Assembly: GCA_013399875.1 (NCBI GenBank)
Contig: VXAZ01009650.1
Location: forward strand, 339,725 to 403,724
Direction of reading: 5' to 3'
From: Gymnorhina tibicen
Lineage: Eukaryota > Chordata > Aves > Passeriformes > Artamidae
Length of the DNA stretch: 64,000 bases
The stretch's first letter is position 1. Each line of letters begins with the position of its first letter. Positions 1-31,404 of this stretch are shown in pieces. The translations under genes were made by a program, and so were the position numbers. Under the pieces are notes generated by a model, which was given only the letters and a program-made list of their open reading frames with translations, was not told the DNA's origin and searched no databases.

Positions 1-1419
1 TTCCATGTCCGTTTCAACAGGGAACTGGACAAGCTGATCCTTGACCCGTACTTTTACCTGTGAGTAGCTGTAACTACGGCGGCAAAATGTCTCCTAAAAC
101 CAATAGAAGAAATGAGCTGTTAGATGGAAATATTAGGAAGAAAGCAAAACAGTAAAATTTCACAGGGATGGATTTATTCAGAAGCACATCTAAATAAATT
201 TAGATTTTTCTTTCTTTGAGCAGGAAGGAGCTGGAAAAGGCATGACTGGCCAGGGGTCCCAAAACTGCGTGTGCTGCTGGAGCAGACGCTGAGGGGGCGG
301 CTGCTGGCGGCGCATTAGGACACTTTGTTGTGCAGAGATTGTCCGGGAGGTTTTGTTTTGGCCTTAATTGTCTCTATAGAGCAGGGAAAGCTTCTGCAGA
401 GAGGCTTTAACACAGCATCTCTGCCGCCCATTGATTCCCGGGATCTTGCTAACTAGCTTTGTTTGCCCTCCGGAGCCCGGCGCTCGCTGGCCGGAGAACG
501 GAGCTATGTGAGCGCGGCGTTTGTCACTTAGTTAAAGCCAGCATTTCCCCACTGCCGAAGACAAGGCCAGCCTTTATTGGCTGCACAACGAGATAACGGG
601 CTTAATCTTCCCAGTAACACGTGAGTTTTCATGTATCACTTTAATCTGCGAGACACTGGGGCCGAGTGTCCCGTCACATGCCGATTTCACTGTTGTGTGA
701 GCCGGCGACTGCCCAGCTCAATGATGGATTGTTTGCTGGCTCTTAACAACAGGCAAGATGCTGAATGCCCCGGGGTGACAGACAGTGTGCAATGGGAACG
801 GCCGCAAATCTGATGGCCCGGTTCAAGTTCACCTGACAAAGCTGGAGCAGTCTGCGAGCAGCGCTCGGGAAAGGATTATTCACACTGGCATTATATTTTT
901 GAATGCATTTTTCTCCCTGCGCAGCTGCGCAGCTCCCCAAGACTGAAGGTTTATGCACCATAATAAAGAGATTTAATTTTTTTTTTTTCTCTTCCTTCTC
1001 CCTCTTTACACCTAGTTCTAATCAGTTGGCCCAGGGATAGGGCATCTTTCCAAACAACTCAGCACAAACATCACCTAGAAAACAATAGCATTGCTAAAAC
1101 GCAGGGACAAAAGCCTAAAAATCTCTGCTGGCTGCAGAAACAAAAGGGGATGGTTTTGTTAAAGCCACGTCTGTTGGGGACCCATCTTTTAGTGGAACTT
1201 TGATGCTGTGTTCCCTTTCTCACCGAGAAAATCTCCCCAAAGAAACGATCCCAGCCTTTGCGCTTGGGGGCAGCGGGACATCGGGGCTTTGGGGGTGAAG
1301 AGGAGAATGGGAAATGAAGGCAGCTTTTTGCTGCCTTGCTGGACAACCTGCTCCCAAAGATGTGCAGGGTAAAGCAGAGTCCAGCTCACGGGTCATTCTG
1401 TGGACTGACCTGTGCCAGT
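1..1419. other. Intergenic DNA and ALPK1 3' UTR; no supported gene
   Basis: This stretch lies beyond the ALPK1 stop codon on the minus strand. The nearer part is presumably ALPK1 3' UTR; read on the minus strand there is an ATTAAA at 971-976 and an AATAAA at 172-177, either of which could end the transcript. At the extreme left, 1-63 can be read on the plus strand as an acceptor-like pyrimidine run and CAG, about 13 codons and a TGA, with AATAAA near 194; this could be the last exon of a gene to the left but I do not recognise it. No other open frame here resembles a protein. Confidence 0.5.
240..960. promoter_or_regulatory. Candidate conserved non-coding element
   Basis: The stretch has mixed base composition, no repeat family signature and dense transcription-factor-like words: CATTGATTCCCGGGATC near 430, CCTTTATTGGC near 572, GATAACGG near 591 and a CACGTG E-box near 618. 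This texture is typical of vertebrate enhancers. In mammals ALPK1 is followed by the proneural gene NEUROG2, so a NEUROG2 enhancer is one possibility. This is inference; only cross-species alignment could show conservation. Confidence 0.25.
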
Positions 1420-20654
<19,235 letters not shown>

Positions 20655-21509
20655 GAGGGCTGATGCCACTCGGCTGTGAATTGGGTGTCCCCGGGTGCAC
20701 GGTGATCAATTACTTAGGAGAAGACACGGGGTCCAAATGAAAAGGATCCCTTCAAGGCTGAGGTACCTGGCAAACAAAGGAGGGGGAAAATGATTAACTA
20801 AAGTATCATCAATTATGTGAAAGGCTCAAGCAGGGGGAAATAATAGGGGAAATACATGAAAATACATGACAGCCTCGGAGGACTTTATTAGAGGAGTGTG
20901 TGAAATCACTGCAGGGTCCTGGTGACAGTGTGCGAGGAACATCTCCGAGGTGCCAGGGAGACAGGACAGGCTCATCAACGGAGCCATGACATCCCGAGCA
21001 GGGAAGTGACTGTTGGGGCTGTGCTGAAGCCCTTTGCACCTGGGAGGCTCGGGCTGTCGCACGCAGTTAGCCAGGACTGAATGGCAGAGTGGAGGATGCT
21101 GTGTGCACTTCCCAGACCATGGAGACCCTCTCTTTTATCCTGGGATGCCATCCCGTGTGTGAATGTTCTCCCTATATGTCCTACTGCAAGTCCTCCAGGT
21201 GCTTAGGACATTGCCAGTGGTGATGCCGGAAACCCCCATCATTTCCATGACAGCTATCTGGCTCAGCACCTGCCAGAACACTAGGACAGCTTTCAAAAAT
21301 TAAGCACAAAATAAATATTTTGGGTTTGGTTTTTTCTTCTCCCCACCAATGGGATGAATGGGTTTCACTTAGAATAACTGTTCCTGCAGTTTGAAGCAAT
21401 ACAGCCAGTAACAGCTTCAGTGAAAACGTATCTAAAGTTGGGGAAACACTGTGGCTGTGAAGGAGGAAGGGTAGTGCAAAGGAACACACACGCAGGCACA
21501 GTTTGCTCT

Positions 21510-21556
21510 GCTGACTGGAAACCAGTCACATTGTAGCTGCTAGGTTTCCAGTCAGC
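21510..21556. repeat. Perfect 14-bp inverted repeat with 19-nt loop
   Basis: GCTGACTGGAAACC at 21510-21523 is matched exactly by its reverse complement at 21543-21556. A transcript from either strand would form a 14-bp stem with a 19-nt loop. It has no recognised family. Confidence 0.85.
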
Positions 21557-24439
21557 TTTTTCCCTTTCTGCTGCGGCTCTGGGACCGCTGGATCCCGGAG
21601 CTGGTGGCAGATAGGCTGTGCTCTCAACGGCACCGAGCAGGAGCAAGCTGCCAGACTGAAAAGCAGAGGGCAAAAGAGATGCACTCATGCGAAAGCAGAG
21701 AGGATCAGAGAGCCTGCCGTGGAAGGGCAGGTGGAGCAGGGCAAAAGATGGGATTCATCAGCAAAGAGCCTGGAGGCAGGAGCTACTCAGTGGGGCTCTG
21801 ACTGACTCCGCAGACAAATGTCACAGAAAGGAAAAATTTAAAAAGTAGCTGTAAAAGGGAGACTGAGGGAAGGAGCACAAGCACATAAAGGAAGCTGGAG
21901 AGCAAATAAGAGATCAGCCAGCGGCAGAGCCATGGATAAAAGCAGAAGGAAAACCTAGAAAGTGTTCCCCATCTTTTTAGCCCCAAGTTAAGAGCTGCCA
22001 GGGCCACCCTCTGCAGGGTTTGAGCCAGCTGAGCACAGCTGGGTCCTGGGATCACATCCCTGTGGACCAGGCACAGGGCCCATTTAGGGGCTCCCATCAG
22101 GAGCAAAAGGAGATGGCGCCAGAGACAGGGCTGGGGACAAAGCTACAGCATGGTCCAAAGTCCACCCAGGAGTTGGGGCTGAACTGTCACTGACAAAGAT
22201 GAGTCTAAAATAAGGGCACAACAATGGCATTTGCTCGTGGCGCAAAGTCCAAGTCCACAGCCTAGCTCGCAAAGGTCCCCTCTCCCTAACCCGGACCTCT
22301 GGGTTGGCAGGGACAGACCTCTGAACCTGGGGACAACAGCCAGAAAGCAGAGTCCTCTGCTCCCACCCTGCCAGCTTTAGATAAGCTGATCCAGTTGCTG
22401 GGTATCCATCACGGAAAAGAAAAGCATGGTCACACTAACACACCTATGCCAGTGTTGCCTGCTCTGTTAACTGCACTGACATCTGCTAATTGATTTATCT
22501 GATTACCCAGCCCTGTGGGAAGGAGTGCGTGGCTGTCCCAGGAGTACCTCCCAGGTTGGGACGAAGCATCCCTGCCATCTGGCCTGGACTCCATTCCTTT
22601 GTGTAATTGATTTCTCAAAAATTTCATTTTCCAGGGAGCCCACTCGAGTGACTACAAAGCACATATACACCTGCCTCAGATCCACTGTGGACAGCAGTCC
22701 TGGGAACTGGGACTTGGAAACTGCTTCAAGAGCATGCAGAAGCACGTTGGAGAAGGCCTGTGCTCAGCTGCCACCTTGCAGCCTGTAAATAAATGCTCAT
22801 AAGCACAATTTGCTGTGAAGACGAACTAAAGCAAGCAAACACTGGGATATTTCCCTTCACAAAAAATAACGCGGCACTAGGAGCACCCAAGGGAGCTCGT
22901 GGACGTGCTCCACTTCTCTGTGTTGCAGCCCAGAGCCCCAGATCAGAATTTTAAGCCCAGCTCTATTTGGGTCTTTACCGCAGGCAGGAGGGCCCCGTGG
23001 CTTTGTGAGCCACACAAGCTGCCACTCTCACAAAGAGCTGCCGGAGCTTAGCAGGGAAGCTCAAATTAGTGTGGAAGTAACTTGGCTTCCTTGGATTGGG
23101 AGGATTTAACTCACCGGGAAACTGCCAGGTCCGTAACAGTGATCTATGAATGTCAGCAAGCGAGGGATTTTTCTTCAAGTACGTTTTTCCAAAGAATTGA
23201 ATAAACAGCAAGGACACGGAGTAATAAAACAATGATTTACAATGGCAGCAACACCAAAGTGCTGGAACCAGAGAGAAAAGTGCAATAAAGTGTACATTAG
23301 TACTCAGAAGGTAGAGAGTCTTTTGAGACCCATCACTGGGGACAATGACTCGCATCATAAAATCAGCTTAAAATGCACCACAGAGCTTTAAACCACATCA
23401 GCATCCTTTACACAGATGCCACTTTGTAAGTTGTGTTTTGTGACAGCTGTGGCGTTGAGTGACAGCTGGGAGGGGGAAATAACCAGGCACGCAGCTTTCC
23501 TGGGGAAACACAGGACCTGAGCCTAAAGCCCAAGAGCAGAACAGCAAAAACTTCTGGAGGCCTTTAGAACCCTCTCAATGGTTACTAATCAGCTTTCTCG
23601 AAGTTCCCTCAAATCCTAACAAGTGGTACTTTAAGGAGATGGTTTTGAAGTGGTAAAAACTGCAGCCTGACATGCTGCAAAACGGCCTGGACAAAAATGT
23701 CTTCTAAGCATGCACTTAAAAATGCCCTTTGAAAACACATAATAAAAACAATTCTGCATCAGACTGAGGATTTAAGCATTCCTTGGTGACAGGAACGCTC
23801 CTTTACTCCAGTTGTGGGCTAACCTAGCTTTTAAATGCTCGATGTAATTGTTAGACACTTTGAAACAGAAATTAGGAGGAAAAAAATCTGTGCCATTTCT
23901 GGTTGGAGCCCGGATTAAAATAACTCCTCGCATCAAACATGAGGAAAAAAATATACCAAAGGTCTCAGGGGATGAGAAAATAAATACATTTCTGTGGTTG
24001 CCGACTAATTGGAGCTGGGGTTCAGAACAAGAGGGATAGAGGGAAGAATTGGGTGGGCTACAGAGAAAAGATCTCTTTAATAAGAAATGGGCCATACTGT
24101 GACATTTCAGAGCCCTTGGGCTAGAAGACCAAATGATCTGTCAAGAGAAAGGAATTTTAAGTTCTGCCGTGGATGGAAGGAAGCCTGGGAGTCAATCTAG
24201 CGGGTTTAAGACCGCAATTAGCTTTGGAGGCTTTAAGAAAAAGAAGATGTAATTGCTGCATTCAAACTTCAAATGCAGCAAGGATAACAAGCACTGGTTT
24301 CTTGGACAACATCATTTGGGAAATTTTCCACAGCATTATGGTCCTGAAACACAAATTAGAGATCGCCAGACCTTTTCTCTCTGAAAATATATTATCCTAA
24401 TTTTCATCTTATTCAGGGTACCCTCCAGTTGCAGGGAGA

Positions 24440-24640
24440 CTAATGAAGAGGAAGCAAAGACCTGATGAGTTCCATGTGGAGACTACATTTATGGATTAAT
24501 CCCAACAGGGAGCAAATAAACCTTATTCCCAGGGCTCTCGGTTGGGACTCGACACAATCAATCGCGGAATGGATAGTTATTTATGACTGAGGCTGTTTTG
24601 ACTTTCTAATAAACATTTTAATTATTTTAAGTGTTACCCT
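24440..24640. promoter_or_regulatory. Candidate conserved non-coding element
   Basis: The stretch carries GGATTAATCCC (a bicoid/Otx-type palindromic site) near 24493, AATCAATCGCGG near 24556, TTATTTATGA near 24579 and TTTTAATTATTTTAAG near 24615, with no open frame or repeat signature. The density of homeodomain and forkhead-like words suggests an enhancer; conservation was not tested. Confidence 0.3.
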
Positions 24641-25540
24641 GGAACTTAGAATGCGAGCCCTGTTTTCACTGCGGTGCCTTGCTCTCCTGCCTCCTAATCC
24701 CAAACCACTCCGGTCATTATGACACCGTGCAAATGATACTGATTTTCACGCCTAAAGCATTTGAAAGGTAAAATCCATGGACCAGGCAAACTAGGGAAGA
24801 GGAAGGAGGAAAAGGGAGGAGGATCCCTCTGAGTACAGCCAGCATAAATGAAAGGAACACCCTCAGACTGCACTGAGCCCGAAGCAACAGAGGTGCCCAA
24901 CTCTGAAACCCTTTTGTAATCAAGTTGGCACATCCTGATCCATCTTTGTATCCTGCTTTTCTCTGCCTGTTCCTACAAGTAATTTTAATAACCGAAGTAC
25001 TTAGGAGTGTTTCTTTTCTAACAGCTCATTTTCAATTCAAGTACCTGCACCACTTGCACTGCTAGCTTTTCCCTCCAGCCTCATTTGGTGTACTGTGGCC
25101 CTTCCACTCGGGGCTTCCCTGAGGTTAATGAAGCCACACTCATTTTTAGGGAAGCTCTTTAAGCTGTTAGAGTCTCTTGCTAAATAAAAACAAGGGGTGA
25201 AACCATGACACAGAGGCAGTGCTAGAGCTGTTGTAGCTGTTGGAGTTACGGTCTCACCTTTACTCCATATTATGATATTTTATCTCCCGTTGCTTTCTGT
25301 AGGGAAACTGAAAAAACTGCAGGAGATTGTCCTTGGAAGAGCAATGGAACATTAAGGCTGGTGTTTTTACCTGCAGCAGGTAAGAGGGAGCATGCACGTC
25401 ACACAGCATCCTCTGCTGCTCTCCCTCCCGTGGATCTGTGCACGAGCCTTCTGCAGTCCTTCCCAACGCTCCTGTCAAAAATAACAGGCTCAGCTTTATT
25501 TTTGGATTTGGCAGCTTGAGGGATTAAAAACTAAAACAGA

Positions 25541-25580
25541 AAAAAAAAGAAAAAAAACCAAAAAAAAACAAAAAAGAAAA
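25541..25580. repeat. A-rich simple repeat
   Basis: Interrupted adenine runs (A8, A8, A9, A6 separated by G, CC or C). Low complexity, no attached element recognised. Confidence 0.8.
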
Positions 25581-26599
25581 CATGCTCCTGATAACTTAGC
25601 AAAGGTTTCAATAACTGAGTTAATATCATCTCCCACAGAAGGCAAATTCAGTTTCCCTGAATATTTCAGTGCACACATGCTTGTGTTTTCCTACAGCATT
25701 TACCTTGCTTTGCAAAAAGATGGTTTTAAAAAAATAAATAGATTTACTAGGGGCTTTAGTTAGTTAGTTAGCTAGTTTACTTCTCTGGCTTAAAGATTAG
25801 ATGTTTTCTTTTGGTAAAGCTGGCTATCCCAACTGGCTGTATTAAAATAAGGAAGAATCTCAATCAAAAAGCCTCTCCTAAGGCAAGCTTTCTTGTTAAT
25901 ATGCACCAACATGAAAGGGTTTCTTTTCATCCTATACAACTACAGTGTGTGTAAATTGCAGGGGGCTCATTGGCATAAATCTTGGCTGTGACCTCTGAGG
26001 TAAACTGGATTTACATTACTTTCTGACAAGAATTAAATGAAGGCCTTGTGGATATATGAACAGCCTTCTAGACTGCAACAGATGGGCATGAATGTGCTCC
26101 CTAGGCAAACTATCAGTGACATCTGTGTCCTCCAAATTCTGGTGGTCTCAGCCAATTAGCAGGCAAAAGGGAAGAAAAAAAAGCCGGCCCCTGCACAGCT
26201 TCCCCAGCCAGAGCCGAAGCAGAAGTGCTTCTGTTTGGAAAGGGGATCAAGAACAGCCTCCAGCAGCAAGGAGGTGCTTTGCTCGCTGCTATAATGCGGA
26301 GGTAACACGACAGGAAAAGCTGAAGTAATTAGGTAGAACAGGTATTAATATTAATACAGGACAAATCCCAGCCCCAGCTAAGCCTGTGTGGGGCTAGGAT
26401 AATGGGCTACCATCACGGATTTACACTGCAGTAGCCAAGGATGGAGTTCTGTGGATCCTAAAAAGGAGAGGAGGGGTGAAAGTGAAGCCCGGTGCCTGCC
26501 ACAGCTAAGGCAGGAAAAGCCCCGCTCCTGATCCATATTCAAACCCCCACCACGTCCCCCTCTCCCTGCAGATGGAGCCAAAGAGAAACTCTGCCCGTA

Positions 26600-26660
26600 C
26601 AGAAGTATGGAATATCTCAAGTCGGAAGGGATCCATAAGGATTCCCAAATCCATCTCCAA
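26600..26660 (-). mobile_element. Possible short CR1 3'-end remnant
   Basis: GGAATATCTCAAGTCGGAAGG followed by GATCCATAAGGATT resembles the antisense of the CR1 3' end (compare the copy at 63060 and following), but the similarity fades within about 40 bases. Weak evidence. Confidence 0.3.
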
Positions 26661-27175
26661 GCATCCCTCCTCGGGTGGATGGGGTCTGGGAAGCAACATA
26701 CTCGATGGCCACTGCACCTGCCTGTTCCAAAGCTCAGTGCTTTGTGGAAGAGCATTTCAGCTGCAAACATCCTGGGGAAAAAAGCCTTTCTAGCTTTGTT
26801 TGTTGCAATGAGGTTTGGTATTTCTTGGTGCAGCACAGACACAGAACAGAGCCAAAGCCACACAGCAACTGCTCACCACACAGAACTTTCCAAAGGGGCA
26901 TCAGGGAGTCAAAACCCATCTCCAGCCTATACCAGAGCCATGGTTTTAGGCCAGTTATACCAGAGGAGTGACCCAGACCAACATAAAACGTGAGGCTTAG
27001 TCTCTGTCTCCCAGTTTTTAATGGAGCTGCCATAGCAGGAGCAGGCAGGACCTCTGGCTAAAAGCAGGGTATGGAACAAAAGCACCTGTTGTTTTGCCCT
27101 GGTCATGACTTTTCAGAGAGGCCACTTGGGTGCTTTTCCCTCACCACTGCTATCCCAAGTACTACCAGGGGATGT

Positions 27176-27248
27176 AAAAAAAAAAAAAAAAAAAAANNNN
27201 NNNNNNNNNNNNNNNNNNNNNNNNNNNNNNAAAAAAAAAAAAAAAAAA
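27176..27248. repeat. Poly(A) tract interrupted by a 34-base N run
   Basis: Twenty-one A precede and eighteen A follow a run of exactly 34 N (27197-27230). The Ns are best read as unresolved or masked bases within a long homopolymer; its true length is unknown. Confidence 0.9.
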
Positions 27249-27739
27249 GGAATAATTAAGGGGCAGATCAATAAATTAAAAAGTTCTAAAAAAAAGAAAA
27301 AGAAAAAAAGGGATAATGAATTTGGTACAGCACATATTTTTAGATCAAAGATGCCTTTGAAGTGACAAACCCTTAATCCATAAAGTACTGAAGCACTTCC
27401 TTTCTCTCCCAAACTACTTGTTGTCAAATAAAATGGAAGTTAAGGAAATTATCTTTATCTGAAAATGGCCAAAAGAAGCCATCACCTAATGACAGCCTTG
27501 TCAAAATGACAATTGGGGAAATTGTTAGGAAGGGGAGGCCTGACGACTGGAGGAATAAGCTGGCTGTTTGCTCTAATCTGGTCAGGCAGGCCCCACACAA
27601 TTCCAGTCAGCTTGCTGTGTGAAACAGCTAAGTCTTTGTCAACGCAGGCAGGGGCTGGAAAGACTTCTCTTTCATGAATATGTATCACCACCCTCCACGT
27701 CTACAGAAAAAAACCCCAAACCTTCCAAACGGCAAAATT

Positions 27740-27760
27740 AAAAAAAAAAAAAAAAAAAAA
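27740..27760. repeat. Poly(A) run
   Basis: Twenty-one consecutive A with no recognised retroelement upstream of it. Confidence 0.9.
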
Positions 27761-29904
27761 CCACAAAGCATAGAAAATAAATCCCAGAACAACAAAATCC
27801 TGAGATATGGAGCTGCACGGAAAGAAAAAACGACTAAGCAATGAAAGCGCACGTTTTGGAAGTGCGGCCAGAAGGACCCTCTTCCCAAAGGCTTTCTTTG
27901 CACTTTTATGCTCCAGCAGACTGGGATGAGGCACTTCAAGTGCACAAAGGCAGAACGGCCCATCGGGGTATTTAATGTCCATCACTGTGTTTTATATTTG
28001 GCGTTGGTGAGCACCAAAGCCCAGGCTGCGGACACACACGGCCGGGCTGGTGAGATGGAGCTCACAGGAATTCCCTGTGCGAGGAGGGAAGCACCTGGAG
28101 CGGGTCTAAACACTTCCAAGGGCAGGCACAGAGGCAGCCTCGGATCAGGGGCAGAAATTTCCTGTGAAGCTCAAAAACCCAGGGAAAATGGGTTCCTTGA
28201 CAGGCAACAACGCGACCGAGGTGAGAAGTGGACGGTGACTCCCCAGAGCTCCCAGTGAAATGATTTCCTGAGAGATGACGTCTGTAAATAAAACCCTTCA
28301 CAACACCTCGACTCAGGCAGTTGGAATCGTGGGTCACCTTGAAGTTTGGGAGAATTTTACATCTGTACAATGTTAAATCTCAAGCATTCTGAAGACTGGC
28401 ATAAAAGTGAAATAGGAGAGCCAAATGAAGCCTACTGGCCTGCCAGTGGAGGTGGATGTACAGGCAGAAGGTGCCTTAAAAATGGCTCAGAAATGGCTCA
28501 GAAACGCATGTCAGAATCACTGTGTCTCTGCAGGACTGATGCTGAAACTCCCGTAAACCCAAAAATGGTGTTTGAAGCAATGGATGGGCAGATGGGAAGA
28601 GAACACAAGGTGAAACAAAGCCTATGCCTGCTGCAGAAAACCCAGATGAAGATATTTTAAGATGTGGTGGGTTTTGTCTCTGTTGGAGAACTATGACATC
28701 ATTAAAGCATTCAACAAAATCTGAAAAGTTACCTTCAAGTGCTTGTTGCTCTCTTTTAAACTTTGCTTGTCAAATTGCAAAGTAGGTGTTGATTTATTAC
28801 AGAGAGCTCGTGGTGATACTATAAACTTCAGTTTTTCTGAAAATAACAACCAGAGCATGGAAGTTTGGCTCCCAGCAGAGACATCAAGACACAATGCTCA
28901 ATTTTGAGGTTCCCAATATTATGCAATGTTTGCTGTAGACATTTCCATTTCATTAGCATATTCTACTTTACATGAAATCCAGCAATGAATGCTGTCCCTG
29001 ATCTAAGGCTAATCCTCTTTAAAGAGCTACAGGCTATGTTACATGTGGCCACAGCCACGGTTATGCCAGGGCTGAATCACTTTGAAGCCTATTGAACAGT
29101 GTTCCCTTGTGAGACCATACACAGAGCCATAAACCGATGCTCCCTGTGCTGTGAAATCCTGCTGTTTCCATCACCAGGAGTTTCTGTCAGGGACAGACTG
29201 GAGTCCCAGGCAAAGGGCTGCAAACAAGGAAGAGACGCCCGGCTGCCTTCGCCACCCCTCAGTGCCAATTTATGTGCCTACAGTAATAGAAATCCTTTTT
29301 TCCTAAACCTCAACAGCAACTGCTCCAAGGGAGGGCTTCCAGAACAATCAAAGGTGAAGGTGAAGCAGACACCTGCTTCCCTGAGTAGGAAGGACGCTGC
29401 TGCTTGAGTAGTCTGGGACACAGACATATCTATCTTTAAAGAAAAAAGAGAGAAATGGTCATGTATGTACCTGCAAGGCTGCATCGCTCACACCTGGGTG
29501 CCCTTAAATGCTACAAACTGAGATAATGGAGTTGTGATTTTATTGCCACACGATGTGGAATCTTCGACACCTTCACATCTACACATATTTAAAGGAAAAA
29601 AAACCCCAAAACAACAAAAAGACCACTGTATTCTCTGGTCCTACTACACATCAGCAAAATACAGCTTATATTGTCTTTAACTGCTCAAAATTACTTTCTT
29701 TGTTCAACGAAGGGAGCTGGAAAGGTTGGTTCTGCTCAGCCTGAACTGTACACATGAAATTTTCTCTGTCTGAATGGTGTCAAACCAGACAGGGAGAGTA
29801 GATTCAGCCTCCACACTAAAACGTGGGGCCTGGTGAATGCAATGTTCAACCTCCTCACTATCAAAATAGCCACACAAGCTATTTTTTCCTTTGCAGCTCT
29901 TCAT

Positions 29905-30120
29905 TTTCTTCATTAAGAGAGAATCCAGGTGGAGGGAGAAAGGGTCTGGAGAAAAAACAAACAAAGGGTGGAGGGAGTGACAGAGGGAATAGGAAAAATA
30001 ATCAGGAGGATGGTGAGAGGGAAGAACAGCAGACAGCCAGAGGGGCAGGGAGATGGAAGAGAAACTGAGAAGGAAGAGAAAGGGAGAAGCCAGAGAGGCT
30101 CTAAAGGAGGACCAAGGGCA
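29905..30120. repeat. Polypurine-biased tract (about 215 bp)
   Basis: The plus strand is almost all G and A here, with units such as GGTGGAGGGAG, GGGAAGAAC and GAAGGAAGAGAAAGGG. It is imperfect rather than a simple microsatellite. Long purine-pyrimidine tracts can adopt triplex structure and often sit near regulatory DNA; no function is shown. Confidence 0.7.
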
Positions 30121-31358
30121 GATCGTGATGTGGAACAAAAATGAGAACTTGGAAAGTGACATAAACAAAGTCCATGTTGTACAGAATAGTTCTCCTCAGC
30201 AGTCAAGGTGAGATTCCTCATCAGCTTATTCAGATGAGATGAGGCAAAGAGAGAATTGGAAGAGTTCTTTTTCCTGAGTAAACACGGAGCAAAGAAAGAA
30301 ATAAGCAGAGGGAACTGTGCTCTCTCTTCCTCCTTCGGAAATCTCCTCTCTGCTTATGGAGTGGAGCTGTTCTGGGCACCGGGACCTAAAACTTCAGTGA
30401 ACACAAATCCTCCCCAGGCATCTCTCTTCCCTCTCACACTGACATCCAGTGGAATACAGTGGGATATCTTCAGAGTACACCTGTCTCTGAGAAGGGCCTA
30501 TTTCTTTTCTGTTTGAACATGAGGCACTTGGTTGCTGTACAGTAACAACAACTCCTTGCAGAACCTCACTACAGGTTGCTGCATACTCCATTAGGCCTCT
30601 CCCAACTCCTGGAAGTTACCACTGCCATTATTACCATTAACTTACGAGTACCTCGACAGCTCTTGCGCTACCAAAATGAGATTTATGACTTAAAATGAAA
30701 AATAAAGAAAATGGAAAGAAAAACCCTCCACAAACCAACAACTAATACCCACGAAACACAAAAATCTCCCAAAACAAATGTTGTCTTCCCATGTCCGGTC
30801 ACACATTGCCATCTACTGGCTCCCACTCCTCGGAGTGCTCTGAGTGCCAGGGTCTTTTGGAATAAGAAAAAGGCTGTGAAGCAGCCTGGGGTTTATGGCT
30901 CTCAGTCAATCAGCTCTCACTCACCTCCTCCTCAGTGACTCCATACGTCCCTGAAGGATGGTTTCGGGTCACCCCTGTGCCATCCCGGGAGAGCAAGCCC
31001 TGGGACAGGGCAGGTACAGCAGCATCCTGCCCAGGCCCACGTGACAGGTGACAAGACACGAGTGAGGCATTTAACGCTGCGGAAAGTCAGCAAACAGGGC
31101 TCGTGTCCCTCGGGAGACACGCCTGGAATATGGAGAGGGCTGGGGGGGGACAACTACTCACCTACTGCACCTTTCTCAGATGTTCTGCTGAGCTCACCAC
31201 ATCACATCTGTCACACGCGTGACATGGTAATGTAAGCGCACGGCTCGTGTCCCCTTGTGTCCAGAGCCAGCCCTGAAGAAAAGCACCACTTCTGCAGATT
31301 TCTGACTCAAAATCAACCCTCGATGCACTCAAACCCACTGCAACCTTTGGCACAAGAG

Positions 31359-31404
31359 GTGTCACCAGGTCATAGCATCTGCTTTAATGTTCACCTGGTG
31401 ACAC
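31359..31404. repeat. Perfect 12-bp inverted repeat with 22-nt loop
   Basis: GTGTCACCAGGT at 31359-31370 and its exact reverse complement at 31393-31404. Unlike a chance short palindrome, the arms are G+C-balanced and perfect. No family recognised. Confidence 0.85.

Noticed and set aside
25755..25780. GTTA/GTTAG short repeat resembling telomere-like units
   Set aside because: Only three or four imperfect TTAG units; lacks the TTAGGG hexamer.
28346..28660. 104-codon plus-strand open frame
   Set aside because: Includes a short tandem repeat (ATGGCTCAGAA twice) and has no recognisable domain; in intergenic or intronic DNA.
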